Positions 46,760 to 56,008 are shown, counted from the first letter of the stretch. The stretch is DNA of 64,000 bases from [Pseudomonas] carboxydohydrogena (GCF_029030725.1 NZ_CP113162.1:1424501-1488500), one strand, 5' to 3'. Made by a program: numbers and translations. Notes: generated from the sequence alone by a model not told the origin.

Positions 46760-47710
46760 CTAGCCGCTGCCGTCTTCCTTGCGGCTCTGGACGTGCGCGA
46801 AGCCGAACCTGCCCTTGATGCACAGATTGCCGTGGCCGATGTCGTGATCGTGGGGCCCGGTGACCTTGACGATCTTGTTGTCCTGGACATGCAGATTCAC
46901 GTTACAGCCGACGCCGCAGTAGGTGCAGATCGTGGTGGTCTGGGTCTGCTTCGACTCGTCCCAGGTGTTTGCGGCGCGCATGTCGTATTCGGATTTGAAC
47001 GACAATGCTCCCGTCGGGCAGACCTCGACGCAGTTGCCGCAGAAGACGCAGGCGGACTCCGGCAGCTCGACCGCGAACTCGGTGGAAATCTGGGCGTCGA
47101 ACCCGCGCCCGGCGATCTGGATTGCGAAGGTGTTCTGCCACTGGGTCCCGCAGGCATCCACGCATTTGTAGCAAAGGATGCACTTGTCGTATTCGCGCAC
47201 GTAAAGGTCGTTGTCGATCTTGTCCGGCTGGGCCATCGAGGCCGCGACGCTGCCGTTCCCCAGGTGGTGCTCGCCCGGTTCATGGACGTCGCGCCGGAGG
47301 CTCTTGCCGGACTTCGGGCCGTAACGCTCCGAGTCGACGCTGTAGCGCTCCTTCCACTCGGGGATGTGCGGCGTCGTTGACAGATCGACCGAGGAATCGA
47401 GCAGCTCCAGCACGAGGCGGCGGCTGTGTTGCACCCGCTCCGTATCGGTCTTGACCACCATGCCGGGCGCAACCTTGCGCGAGCAGGACGGCACGAGGAC
47501 GCGAGAGCCTTCGAGCTCGACCATGCAGACGCGGCAGGCATTCTTCGGCGTAAGGGTGTCGCCGTAGCAGAGCGTCGGCGTATCCTTCCCCGCGGCGTTG
47601 CAGGCGGTCAGGATGGTGCTCCCCTCCGGGACGCTCACCTCCTGGCCGTCGACCGTGATCGTGATCTGCCGGACGGGGGTATCCGTAGCACCCATATAGT
47701 GCACGTTCAT
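46760..47710 (-). CDS. NuoG-like ferredoxin subunit of formate dehydrogenase carrying the missing FDH [4Fe-4S] N-domain
   Basis: The 316-residue protein starts with a [2Fe-2S] ferredoxin domain (Cys in TLCYGD, CRVCMVE and SCSRK), as in NuoG. Two 4-Cys 4Fe-4S motifs follow (CILCYKCVDAC; CVFCGNCVEVC). The last 60 residues (CTYCGVGC, then Cys-Ile-Lys-Gly in GNLCIKGRFG) are the Mo-bisMGD-type Fe4S4 domain that normally begins a formate dehydrogenase catalytic chain, including its relay Lys. The protein stops right after it (SRKEDGSG). Its ATG overlaps the stop of the NuoEF gene (ATGA). It should pass electrons from Mo/W site to the NuoEF chain. The split from the catalytic chain is discussed under findings. 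Confidence 0.9.
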   Translation of the reverse strand: MNVHYMGATDTPVRQITITVDGQEVSVPEGSTILTACNAAGKDTPTLCYGDTLTPKNACRVCMVELEGSRVLVPSCSRKVAPGMVVKTDTERVQHSRRLVLELLDSSVDLSTTPHIPEWKERYSVDSERYGPKSGKSLRRDVHEPGEHHLGNGSVAASMAQPDKIDNDLYVREYDKCILCYKCVDACGTQWQNTFAIQIAGRGFDAQISTEFAVELPESACVFCGNCVEVCPTGALSFKSEYDMRAANTWDESKQTQTTTICTYCGVGCNVNLHVQDNKIVKVTGPHDHDIGHGNLCIKGRFGFAHVQSRKEDGSG

Positions 47711-49566
47711 CTGCTCTTGCTCTCCTCAAGTACACCGAGGCGGTCGATCGCCGACTCGACGGCGTTCCAGGCAGCCTGTCCGAGGCCGCAGATCGAGGCG
47801 TCCTTCATCACCTGGCCGACATCGCGCAGGATGTGAATATCGCGCCCCTTGGCCCCGGCATCGCGCCCGTTGTGCATGAGGCGTAGCAAGGCTTCCTCCT
47901 GGCGCACGGTGCCAACACGGCAGGGGACGCACTGGCCGCAGGATTCGTCGCGGAAGAAGCTCGCGATGCGCAGCAGGATGCCGGACAGATCGACGGTGTC
48001 GTCAAACGCCATGATCACGCCCGAGCCCAGCGTCGCCTTGGCGGCGCGGACGCCTTCGAAGGTCAGCGGAATATCGAGTTCGTCGGCGCGCACGAACACA
48101 CCCGCAGCGCCGCCGAGCAAGACCGCCTGTAGCTTTCGGCCCTGCGGGACTCCGCCGGCCAGCTTGAGAACATCCCCAAGCGTCGCGCCGAACGGCACCT
48201 CGTAGACGCCTGGGCGCACGAGGTTGCCCGACACGCAGAACAGTTTGGGGCCGGTGGAGCCCTCGGTTCCGATCTTGGCGTATTCCGCGCCGCCGATCTG
48301 CATGATCAGCGGCACGTTGCACAGGGTCTCGACGTTGTTGACCACCGTCGGCTTGCTGAAGAGTCCGGCCTCGAACGGGAAGGGCGGCTTGGAGCGCGGC
48401 TCGCCGCGATAGCCTTCGATCGAGTTGAAGATCGCGGTTTCCTCGCCGCAGATATAGGCGCCGGCGCCGCGCCGGATTTCGATCTCGTAGTTAAAGCCCT
48501 TGCCGAGGATGTTCTCGCCCAGGAAACCGCGTTCGCGGGCCTTTTCGATGGCGTTGTGCAGCATCCGGTGGGCGCGCGGATACTCGCCGCGCAGATAGAT
48601 GTAGCCGCGCGAAGCGCCGAAGGCGTAACCGGCGATGGTCATCGACTCGATCAGCGCGAAGGGGTCGCCCTCGAGGATCGCGCGATCCTTGAACGTACCG
48701 GGCTCGCTCTCGTCGGCGTTGCAGACGAGATAGCGGGGCGTCGCGGCCTGCTTGGCGGTGCTCTCCCACTTGATGCCGGCCGGGAATGCCGCGCCGCCAC
48801 GGCCCATCAGCCGGGAGTCCTTGACCTCGCTGATGACCTTTCCGGGCTCCATTTCGAACGCCCGCCGCAATCCGGCATAACCGTCGGTCGCGAGATAGTC
48901 GTCGATGCTTTCCGGATCGACCTTGCCGACGCGCTTGAGCAGCATCAGCCCTTCCTGGCCCGCCTGCGGCACCGCCATGATCGGGGGCGCCTCGGCAGCG
49001 AGTGCTTCGGGACCATCATTCAGCGCCAGAGCGATTTCCTCGACAGTGGTGGGCCCGATCAGATGCTCATGGGGCGGATCGCCGGCCTCCACCGCCATCG
49101 CGGCAGGGGCGCGCTCGCATACGCCGAGGCAGGGGCTGTGCTTCCAGCCGTTCATGGCCCCGGCCGGTCCCAGCCGCTTTTCGAGATCGGCGCAAACTTC
49201 CTTGGAGCCGCGCGCCATGCAGGCGATGTCGGTGCAGACATGCACGATGCGCTTCGGCCGCGGATTGGTGGAGAACAGCGCATAGAACGTCGCGACGCTG
49301 TAGACGTCGGCCGCCGACATGCTGAGCCGTTTTCCGATGTGATTCAGCGCACCAGGGCTGATCCAGCCCACGCGGTCGTTCACCGCGTGCAGCGCCTCCA
49401 TGACGAGATGCCGCCGGGACCGTGCCGCATGGCCCGTGTGCGCCCGACGGAGATCCCGCTCGTCACGTTCGCCTCCATGCCAGCCACCCTCGGCCGGTCC
49501 AAGCAGCCGATCAACCGCCTCCCGTTCCTCTGCGAACGGTTCGGCGTCAGAGAACTTCAGGTCCAC
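47707..49566 (-). CDS. NuoE-NuoF fusion diaphorase subunit of NAD-linked formate dehydrogenase
   Basis: The 619-residue protein joins a NuoE-type [2Fe-2S] domain (about 60-170; Cys in CTDIACMARGS, CLGVCERAP) to a NuoF-type domain with the FMN/NADH loops GRGGAAFPAG and GAGAYICGEET and a 4Fe-4S motif ESCGQCVPCRVG. It accepts electrons from the NuoG-like subunit and reduces NAD+. The same fusion is known in Methylobacterium FDH1 (Fdh1B). The start is a GTG at 49566, 12 bases after the alpha stop; its stop overlaps the next ATG. Soluble, cytoplasmic complex. Confidence 0.92.
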   Translation of the reverse strand: MDLKFSDAEPFAEEREAVDRLLGPAEGGWHGGERDERDLRRAHTGHAARSRRHLVMEALHAVNDRVGWISPGALNHIGKRLSMSAADVYSVATFYALFSTNPRPKRIVHVCTDIACMARGSKEVCADLEKRLGPAGAMNGWKHSPCLGVCERAPAAMAVEAGDPPHEHLIGPTTVEEIALALNDGPEALAAEAPPIMAVPQAGQEGLMLLKRVGKVDPESIDDYLATDGYAGLRRAFEMEPGKVISEVKDSRLMGRGGAAFPAGIKWESTAKQAATPRYLVCNADESEPGTFKDRAILEGDPFALIESMTIAGYAFGASRGYIYLRGEYPRAHRMLHNAIEKARERGFLGENILGKGFNYEIEIRRGAGAYICGEETAIFNSIEGYRGEPRSKPPFPFEAGLFSKPTVVNNVETLCNVPLIMQIGGAEYAKIGTEGSTGPKLFCVSGNLVRPGVYEVPFGATLGDVLKLAGGVPQGRKLQAVLLGGAAGVFVRADELDIPLTFEGVRAAKATLGSGVIMAFDDTVDLSGILLRIASFFRDESCGQCVPCRVGTVRQEEALLRLMHNGRDAGAKGRDIHILRDVGQVMKDASICGLGQAAWNAVESAIDRLGVLEESKSR

Positions 49567-49578
49567 AGCTCATCCTTC

Positions 49579-51567
49579 CTAGTTTACGGTCGCGAGCTCT
49601 TTGTCCTGGCTCTCGTGTCCAATCTTGGCAGCAAGTTCATCTTCTTCGGGCAGAGGTTCGTTGGTCTTCTCCACCTTCACCGCCGTCGCCTTGAACTCGG
49701 CGGTTTTGGCGATCGGGTCGTTCGCCTCGATGGTGAGCGCGTTGGTGTCCATCTCATCGGGGAAGTTGCAGGCCATGAACAGAAGTCCGGGACGGAGTCC
49801 CGGGTCACGGCGTGCGGCGGCCAGCACGGTGCCGCGGCGCGAAGACACCCGGACCGTTTCGCCGTCATTGATGCCGAGCCGAGCCATATCCTCCGGAGAG
49901 ATATCGACGCAGGCACCGACGCGAATCGGCGAGTTGAAACCGCCGGACTGAACGCCGGTGTTGTAGTCGGTCAGCCGCCGTCCGGTCGTCAGGCGCAACG
50001 GGAATTCGTCGTTGAGCTTGTCCACCGGCAGCTTGTGCTCGATGATTCCGAACGGCGCCAGACGTCCGCGCTTTTCGGGGTCCTTTTCCCAAAGCCGGCC
50101 GTGCAGGAACGGCGATTCAGGTCCGTTCTCGTCAGGGAAGGGCCACTGGACGCCGCCGCGTTCCTCAAGCACCCGGTAGGACATGCCATGGTGTGCCGGA
50201 GACAGTGCGCGCAGTTCGTCCCAGACCTGCTCCGCGGTCTGGATCGGCCAGTCATGTCCCAGACGCTTCGCAACGAGGCGAAGGATCTCGACGTCGTCCT
50301 TGGCATTTCCGGGCGGCTCCAGCGCCTTGCGCACGAGCTGAACCCGTCGTTCGCTGTTGGTGAAGGTGCCGTCGCTCTCGCACCACGCCGCAGCGCAGGG
50401 AAGCACCACGTCCGCGAACGAAGCGGTCTTGGTGAGGAAAATGTCCTGCACCACCAGATGGTCCAGATTCTGTAGCCGGCGGGCTACCGCCGTGGTGTCG
50501 GCGTCGGACTGCACCGGGTTCTCGCCCACGATGTAAACGCTGGTGAGGTGACCCTCGTCCATCGCCTCCATCATCTCGGAGAGCGTCCAGCCGCCTTTCG
50601 GAGGCAGCGTAACGCCCCACATGCGCTCGAACTTCGCCCGATGCTCGGGATTCTCGACGCTCTGGAAGCCCGGCAGGTTCTTGGGGATCGCCCCCATGTC
50701 GCCGCCGCCCTGAACGTTGTTCTGGCCGCGCACCGGAACCAGACCCGCGCCCCATCGGCCGACCTGGCCAGTGAGGAGGGCGAGGTTGCACAGGGCCCGC
50801 ACGTTATCGGTGCCGTTGTGATGCTCGGTGATGCCGAGCGTCCAGCACAGCTGCGCGCGCTTCGCCTTGGCATAGTCATGCGCGAGCTCACGGATCAATT
50901 CCGCGGGCACGCCCGTCTCACGTGAGGTGACCTCCAGGGTCCATGGCTCGCATGCGGCGATATAATCTTCGAATCCGCTGGTCGCGTTCTTGACGAACTC
51001 CTCGTTGACCAGTCCGGCATGAATGATTTCGCGGCCGACACCATAGGCCAGCGCGACGTCGGTGCCGACGTCCAGACCGAGCCATGAGTCAGCCCACTCG
51101 GCCGTCTTGGAACGGCGCGGGTCAACCGCATAGACCTTGGCGCCCTTGTGGATCGCCTTCAGGACGTGATGGAAGAAAATAGGGTGCGCTTCCCGGGCAT
51201 TGGAGCCCCAGAAGATAACAAGATCCGCATCTTCCATCTCGCGATAGGAAGAAGTACCACCGCCCGCTCCGAGTACCGTCACCAGACCGGCGACGCTAGG
51301 AGCGTGTCAAGTTCTGTTACAGGAGTCGATGTTGTTGGTGCCCATCACCGCCCGGGTGAACTTCTGGGCGATGTAGTTCAGCTCGTTGGTCGAGCGGGAG
51401 CAGGCGAACATGCCGAACGAGTTGTCGCCATGGAGCTCGCGGTTGCGGCGGAAACCCTCGGCCGCGCGATCAAGCGCCTCATCCCAGGAGGCCGGTCGCA
51501 GGACACCGTTATCACGCACCAGCGGCTCGGTCAGTCGCGTGTAGTTCTGCTTGCCTTGTCTGCCCAT
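49579..51567 (-). CDS. fdhF: Formate dehydrogenase catalytic subunit, selenocysteine-containing
   Basis: A 663-codon frame with one in-frame TGA at 51307-51309 encoding Sec87 in the context SCNRT-U-HAPSVAG, the universal FDH Sec/Cys site with the following His. After it come the molybdopterin oxidoreductase core (FWGSNAREAHPIFFHH) and the C-terminal molydopterin-binding domain (about 530-640). It oxidises formate to CO2 at a Mo or W bis-MGD site. Translation starts at ATG 51567 after GGAGG; an in-frame TAG at 51595-51597 closes the upstream side. The usual first 55-60 residues with the CxxCxxxC Fe4S4 cluster are absent and instead sit in the NuoG-like subunit. Naive calling would split this gene into 51282-start and 51307-stop pieces. 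Confidence 0.93.
51277..51295 (-). promoter_or_regulatory. Bacterial SECIS hairpin in fdhF mRNA
   Basis: On the minus strand CGTCGCC-GGTCT-GGTGACG forms a 7-bp stem (one G-U) with a GGUCU loop. It starts 11 nt after the UGA, the same spacing and loop as E. coli fdhF SECIS. SelB binds such loops. Confidence 0.85.
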
Positions 51568-51597
51568 AATGGCCTCCAGAGTATTGGATTTCCTCTA

Positions 51598-51627
51598 ATA
51601 TACCACTGTCCATGAATGATGGTATAT
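51598..51627. promoter_or_regulatory. Inverted repeat upstream of the formate dehydrogenase operon
   Basis: Perfect 8-bp inverted repeat ATATACCA-N14-TGGTATAT beginning 30 bases before the fdhF start. It looks like an operator. Another repeat GATCGA-TTTAT-TCGATC is at 51653-51669. Confidence 0.55.
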
Positions 51628-51652
51628 GAAGGTGTATTCACATGACTTGTTT

Positions 51653-51669
51653 GATCGATTTATTCGATC
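51653..51669. promoter_or_regulatory. Second inverted repeat upstream of fdhF
   Basis: GATCGA-TTTAT-TCGATC, 86 bases upstream of the fdhF start. Could be part of the same regulator region. Factor unknown. Confidence 0.4.
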
Positions 51670-51822
51670 GCAAATCACGATCGTGGGGGCGGGAAGCAGG
51701 CTTCATAAAGCGGATGGGGAGGGGGACGACCGGGAATGCCGGGGTCGCCTTAAAGTCGCTGGGGGCGATGGGTCCAGCAGGAAGCCCCGTGCATGGATGA
51801 CTGCCGCGTTAAAGCTCTCGGA

Positions 51823-52794
51823 TCATATCCCGGGCGGCAGGGCTGTGACCGTAAAGGAGGCTGGCCGCTCGCCCCGCTGCGCACGTTCGTGCATGGTCAC
51901 ATAGGCGGCCTCGAGATGCCGGGTGAAGCGCGCGGTGTCGAACAATGGCGCCGTGAAGCGGTTCCTCGCGAGCTTGTCCTTGGTGGCGGCGAGTAAAGCA
52001 GGATCGCGCGCCAGTCTGAGCGCCAGCGTCTCGTAATCTTCCAGCGATGTGGTGATGAGCTCCGGCATCCCGATGGCGTGGAGCAGGGAAGAAGCTACGC
52101 GGCTAGCGAAGCTGGTGCCCTGACAGGTGATGACCGGCACACCGCAACGTAATGCATCGCTCGCGGTGGAATGACCGTTCCAATAGTTGTTGTCGAGGAA
52201 CAGGTCGGCCAGCTGCGTGCGCGCGAGATAAGTTGCGTAATCTGCGAGCGGCGCGAAAACGAGGCGGTCAGGAGATATTCCGCGCGCGACAGCTTCCTTG
52301 ATGAGGTTTGCCTTTGCGGTGGCGTTGCCTTCGAACAGCCAAAGGACGCTACCCTCGACCTGGCCGAGCAGGCGCATCCAGATGTCGAACACCTCGGGCG
52401 TGATCTTGAAGGTGTTGTTGAAGCAGCAGAACACGAGGCCGCTCGCGGGCAGGCCGACATCCTCGCGTGACGGAGACGCCGCGACTTGCAGGTCGCCGTC
52501 GTTGGGCTGGTAGGTGTCGGGAAGACGGGCGACTTTCTCCAGATAGAACGGTTCATGCTCCGCCGGAATGACTGTTGGATCGGCAAGGATGTAATCCATG
52601 AACGGCGCGCCGGTACTGCCGGGGAAGCCAAGCCACGTGACTTGAATCGGAGCGGGTTTGAACGCCATGGCATTCAAGCCGGAGTGAGCTGTATGGCCTG
52701 CCAGATCGATCAGGATATCGATTTCTTTATCACGAATGTATTGCGCGGATTCCCGGCCACCCATCGGATTGATGTCGGCGAAATGTATTTGCAA
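51823..52794 (-). pseudogene. 5'-truncated O-GlcNAc transferase-like (SPINDLY/OGT) gene
   Basis: The open frame encodes the C-terminal part of a Glyco_transf_41 enzyme: IDILIDLAGHTAHSGLNAM, QVTWLGFPGSTGAPFMDYILAD, FCCFNNTFKITPEVFDIWMRLL, and LFLDNNYWNGHSTASDALRCGVPVIT. The N-terminal TPR array and first half of the catalytic domain are missing, and a TGA closes the frame 10 codons upstream of the TTG at 52794. The tRNA-Ser gene lies 62 bases upstream. It most likely is a remnant of a longer gene cut by insertion or deletion; use of a TTG start to make a stand-alone fragment cannot be excluded. Confidence 0.75.
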
Positions 52795-52856
52795 AAGTCG
52801 CGGAGAAGGGCGGTAGAGGCTGCGTCAATCCGCGAGTTTTGAAGAGCGGAATTGAG

Positions 52857-52948
52857 TGGCGGAGACGATGGGATTCGAACCCATGATACCCTTTTCAAGG
52901 TATGCTCATTTAGCAAACGAGTGCCTTCAGCCGCTCGGCCACGTCTCC
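52857..52948 (-). tRNA. tRNA-Ser (GCU anticodon)
   Basis: On the minus strand GGAGACG (5', starting at 52948) pairs with CGTCTCC and is followed by GCCA. The anticodon loop TTGCTAA in the arm CTCGT/ATGAG gives anticodon GCT. The T arm reads ATGGG-TTCGAAT-CCCAT, and a long variable arm (ATACC..GGGTAT) is typical of serine tRNAs. CCA is encoded. Its 3' end points toward the truncated OGT gene and the FDH block. Confidence 0.95.
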
Positions 52949-53549
52949 ACGCGCCCGATATGCCTGACGATGCCGTGGCCTGCAAGTCGGGATCGGCAGG
53001 CAGCGATCAAGGCCGGCTGCCCTTACATTATTATGCACGGCAAAGACAGGGATAAGGGCTCACGGCGAATCCTGGAGCAGGGCTTGGCAGCGGATTCACT
53101 ACAAAAATGGCCTCATGGAATCGCATTGTTTGATTCGTGATTTTCGCCGCCGAGGCTGTGGGCCGGGGAGGTGATGCGAAAATGCAACGCAGCACTCCAG
53201 GATCGTCAATATTACGGATACCATTTATATTTCAGTAGCTTGTGCGTTTATTTCACAAAACAGTGAGTGTTTTTTGTGCAACAGTTATTTGGAAACGGTC
53301 CAAAGACGGCCCGGATGTGGCGGGTCTTTGTTGCGTGTGTGTAGGCGTTGAGTAATTCTGCCTATGCGACGGAGGGGGGCATCCCGAGGTCGTCCCGTTT
53401 GGAAGTTTCGCTTAAGTCGCTCGCGTTTGTGCGGGAGTGTCCGAAAGCGCGAGGCGACCAGGCGGTCACGGGGATCAAGGGGACCAAACCACAGGTGTGA
53501 CTTACACCGGCGGGCCGGAACCTTCCCTACACATCATATTGGAGGTTTT
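52949..53549. other. Intergenic region upstream of the porin gene
   Basis: About 600 bases with no supported gene. It is AT-rich around 53195-53300 and should carry the strong porin promoter and leader. No element was assigned. Confidence 0.55.
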
Positions 53550-54953
53550 ATGAGCAAGATTAAGAGCCTTGTCCTCGGATCGGCAGCGGCAATCGTTGCG
53601 ATCGGTGGCGCTCAGGCGGCTGATCTTCCCGTCAAGGCCAAAGCGGTCGAGTACGTGAAGGTTTGTTCCCTGTACGGCGCTGGTTTCTACTACATCCCGG
53701 GCACCGACACCTGTATCCGCATCGGCGGCTACCTGCGTGCGGAAGTCACCGTCGGCGGTAACGCATCGGACAACACCTTCCAGAACGGCGATTCCGCCCT
53801 GGGCCTCCGTACTGGTAACCAGTATCAGACCCGCGGCCGCATCATGGTGAACATCGACACCCGCACCGCGACCGAATACGGCGTTGTCCGTACCTTCGGT
53901 GCGTTCGGTCCGCAGTTCACTTCCGCGACTTCTAACACGCCGGGTGCTCCTGATACCCAGGGTAACGGCGGCATGCGCGTCGAAGCTGCGTTCGTTCAGT
54001 TCGCTGGCTTCACCTTCGGTCGTTCGGCTTCGGCTTACGCCCTTCCGTGGAACGGCGCTCCGGGCAACATCAACTCCGGCCTCATGGGCGGCCCGAACTA
54101 CGACGCTGGCGTGAACAACATCCAGTACACCTGGCAGTTCGGCAATGGCATTTCGGCCAGCGTCGGTGTTGACGGTCAGGAACAGGCTAACCGCACTGGC
54201 CTCGCTCTCGGTGCGTTTACCCTTGCCACTGGCGCTTACACCAACGCCTACGTTGCTCCGAACTCCGTTGACGTGGTCGGCAACATCCGCCTCGATCAGG
54301 CTTGGGGTCTGCTGCAGTTCTCGGCCGCGGCTCACCAGGTCGATGCCAGCTACTATATCCCGGCCACCGCGACATCGGGTCATCCGGGCGACAAGTGGGG
54401 CTTCGCTGTGACCGGTGCGTTGCAGCTCAAGAACCTGCCGACCGGCCCCGGCGACGACATCAAGATCAGCGGTACCTACACCGAAGGCGCGCTGCGCTAC
54501 GTGCTCGGTCAGTCCGGTGCGACCCCGCTGAACTTCAACATGGTCGATGGCAGCTCCATCGTGGCTCTGCCGGTTGCCGATGGCGTTTACAGCGCTACTC
54601 CTGGCAGCGCTATCCAGCTGACCAAGGCCTATGGCCTCAACGGCGCGTTCAACCACAACTGGAACCGTAACTGGTCGTCCAGCATCTTCGGTTCGTACAC
54701 GCATGTTGATTACAACGGTACTGCGTCCTTCACCCTCTGCGGTGCTGGCTGCAACCCGGACTTCAACGTCAGCCAGTTGGGCCTGAGCACGACCTGGAAG
54801 CCGGTGAAGGACCTCGCCTTCATTGCTGAAGGCAGCTGGATCCACATCGACCAGAACATGACTGGTGCTGCTATTGTGAGCGCTGGCCGCACCTTCACCT
54901 ACGGTGACGTGGACCGCTTCTCGGGTATCTTCCGCGTTCAGCGCAACTTCTGA
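53550..54953 (+). CDS. Major outer-membrane porin (alphaproteobacterial porin_2)
   Basis: The 467-residue porin has a signal peptide (1-23, ending GGAQA) followed by ADLPVKAKAVEYVKVC, the start used by the Omp2b/RopA-like porins. The rest is beta-barrel pattern ending in the C-terminal phenylalanine (FRVQRNF), needed for BAM insertion. Codon use favours GGT, GCT, CGT and TAC, unlike its neighbours, pointing to high expression. ATTGGAGGTTTT precedes the ATG. Isolated gene with strong terminator. The frame opens at 53364, but the signal peptide and ribosome site set 53550. Confidence 0.92.
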   Translation: MSKIKSLVLGSAAAIVAIGGAQAADLPVKAKAVEYVKVCSLYGAGFYYIPGTDTCIRIGGYLRAEVTVGGNASDNTFQNGDSALGLRTGNQYQTRGRIMVNIDTRTATEYGVVRTFGAFGPQFTSATSNTPGAPDTQGNGGMRVEAAFVQFAGFTFGRSASAYALPWNGAPGNINSGLMGGPNYDAGVNNIQYTWQFGNGISASVGVDGQEQANRTGLALGAFTLATGAYTNAYVAPNSVDVVGNIRLDQAWGLLQFSAAAHQVDASYYIPATATSGHPGDKWGFAVTGALQLKNLPTGPGDDIKISGTYTEGALRYVLGQSGATPLNFNMVDGSSIVALPVADGVYSATPGSAIQLTKAYGLNGAFNHNWNRNWSSSIFGSYTHVDYNGTASFTLCGAGCNPDFNVSQLGLSTTWKPVKDLAFIAEGSWIHIDQNMTGAAIVSAGRTFTYGDVDRFSGIFRVQRNF

Positions 54954-54984
54954 TCGTCTCACCTTCGGGTGAAACCATCGAACG

Positions 54985-55018
54985 AACCCCGGCAGGCAAC
55001 TGCCGGGGTTTTGTTTTT
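54985..55018 (+). terminator. Rho-independent terminator after porin
   Basis: Stem AACCCCGGCAG/CTGCCGGGGTT with GCAA tetraloop, then TTGTTTTT. It lies about 32 bases after the porin stop. Confidence 0.9.
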
Positions 55019-55103
55019 AGGGGCTCTGTGTGGGGTAAGATCGCTTGCGCGTGGCCTTCGGCAAGTCGCCCCACACAGGCGGGGACGACATCGGATATGT
55101 CGC

Positions 55104-55994
55104 CTAGAATCCGCCCGCCCCATCGCACTTTCGGCAGAATGCCTTGATCCGCTCGATCGTCGGCGCATCCGCCAGCAACGGGGCGTGGCCTTGCAGCGGC
55201 ACATCGCACGTTTCCATATCCGGCCGCCGTCGCTTCATTTCAGCGACGCACGCGCGCGAGAGCAGATCCGACAGCTCGCCACGGATCGACAAGAGCGGCA
55301 CCTGCACCATCTGGTCGAACAATTCCCATAGCGGCGTGGGCGGCGTTTCAGGGGAAATGCCATCGAACGTCTGCGCCAGCGCGGGATCGTAGGTGCGGAT
55401 CAGCTTCCCATTCGCATCCTGCCGGAACGCCCGCTGCGCCCAGGCCATCCAGTCGTTGTCGGTGAGGGCAGGGAAGACGCTGCCGAACAGCCGTTGCAGT
55501 CCGTGCGCGGCTTCGCCCCACGTCTGCGGCGTGACGAGCGGAGCGAGGTAGCCCTTGATCTTCATCAGCCCCTTGATGTCCAGTTCGGGGCCGATGTCGT
55601 TGAGGATGATGCCTGCGACAAGCTCCGGGCGCGTGGCTGCGATCACGATCGAGATCAACCCGCCGCGCGAGGTGCCGAGCCAGATCGCACGGGAGATTCC
55701 AGACGCTCCCGCCAGCGCCAGCACGTCCGTGGTTTCCATCGGCACGGTGTAATTGGCGGGATTGGGGTCGAAATCGGACCCGCCACGGCCGCGATAATCC
55801 ACCGCGACCACCCGCCGCGGGGTTTGCGGATCGCCCGCCAGCGCCTGCGCGATGACATCGAAATCCTGCGCCGTTCGCGTCAGGCCGGGCAGACAGAGAA
55901 CGGGCAGGACGGCGGCATCGAGGGGACCGATACCGCGCGCGTGCAACCGCAAGCCATCTGCGGAGGTGGCGAAGGTATCGTGGAAGGGAAGCAT
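55104..55994 (-). CDS. Alpha/beta-hydrolase fold protein
   Basis: The 296-residue cytoplasmic hydrolase starts MLPFHDTFATSADGLRLHARG and has the oxyanion HGxP-equivalent LCLPGLTRTAQDF, nucleophile elbow GTSRGG (Ser in the middle of GxSxG), the acid residue region, and catalytic His in QGHAPLLA. Substrate not predictable. The ORF runs to 56072, but that extension crosses a repeat (56010-56032), so the ATG at 55994 is taken. Confidence 0.82.
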   Translation of the reverse strand: MLPFHDTFATSADGLRLHARGIGPLDAAVLPVLCLPGLTRTAQDFDVIAQALAGDPQTPRRVVAVDYRGRGGSDFDPNPANYTVPMETTDVLALAGASGISRAIWLGTSRGGLISIVIAATRPELVAGIILNDIGPELDIKGLMKIKGYLAPLVTPQTWGEAAHGLQRLFGSVFPALTDNDWMAWAQRAFRQDANGKLIRTYDPALAQTFDGISPETPPTPLWELFDQMVQVPLLSIRGELSDLLSRACVAEMKRRRPDMETCDVPLQGHAPLLADAPTIERIKAFCRKCDGAGGF

Positions 55995-56008
55995 ATGTCG
56001 ATCTTTCA

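Noticed and set aside
48556-50475. 639-codon plus-strand frame opposite the FDH genes
   Set aside because: Shadow; FDH and NuoEF motifs are on the minus strand.
51307-51309. TGA in fdhF as a nonsense mutation or frameshift
   Set aside because: It is at the exact catalytic Sec site, the downstream frame is uninterrupted to the stop at 49579, and a SECIS plus selB/selC are present.
52710-52985. Minus-strand frame of 91 codons across tRNA-Ser
   Set aside because: It runs through the tRNA gene; only the tRNA is functional.
53502-54962. 486-codon minus-strand frame opposite the porin
   Set aside because: Arises from porin codon bias; no family features.
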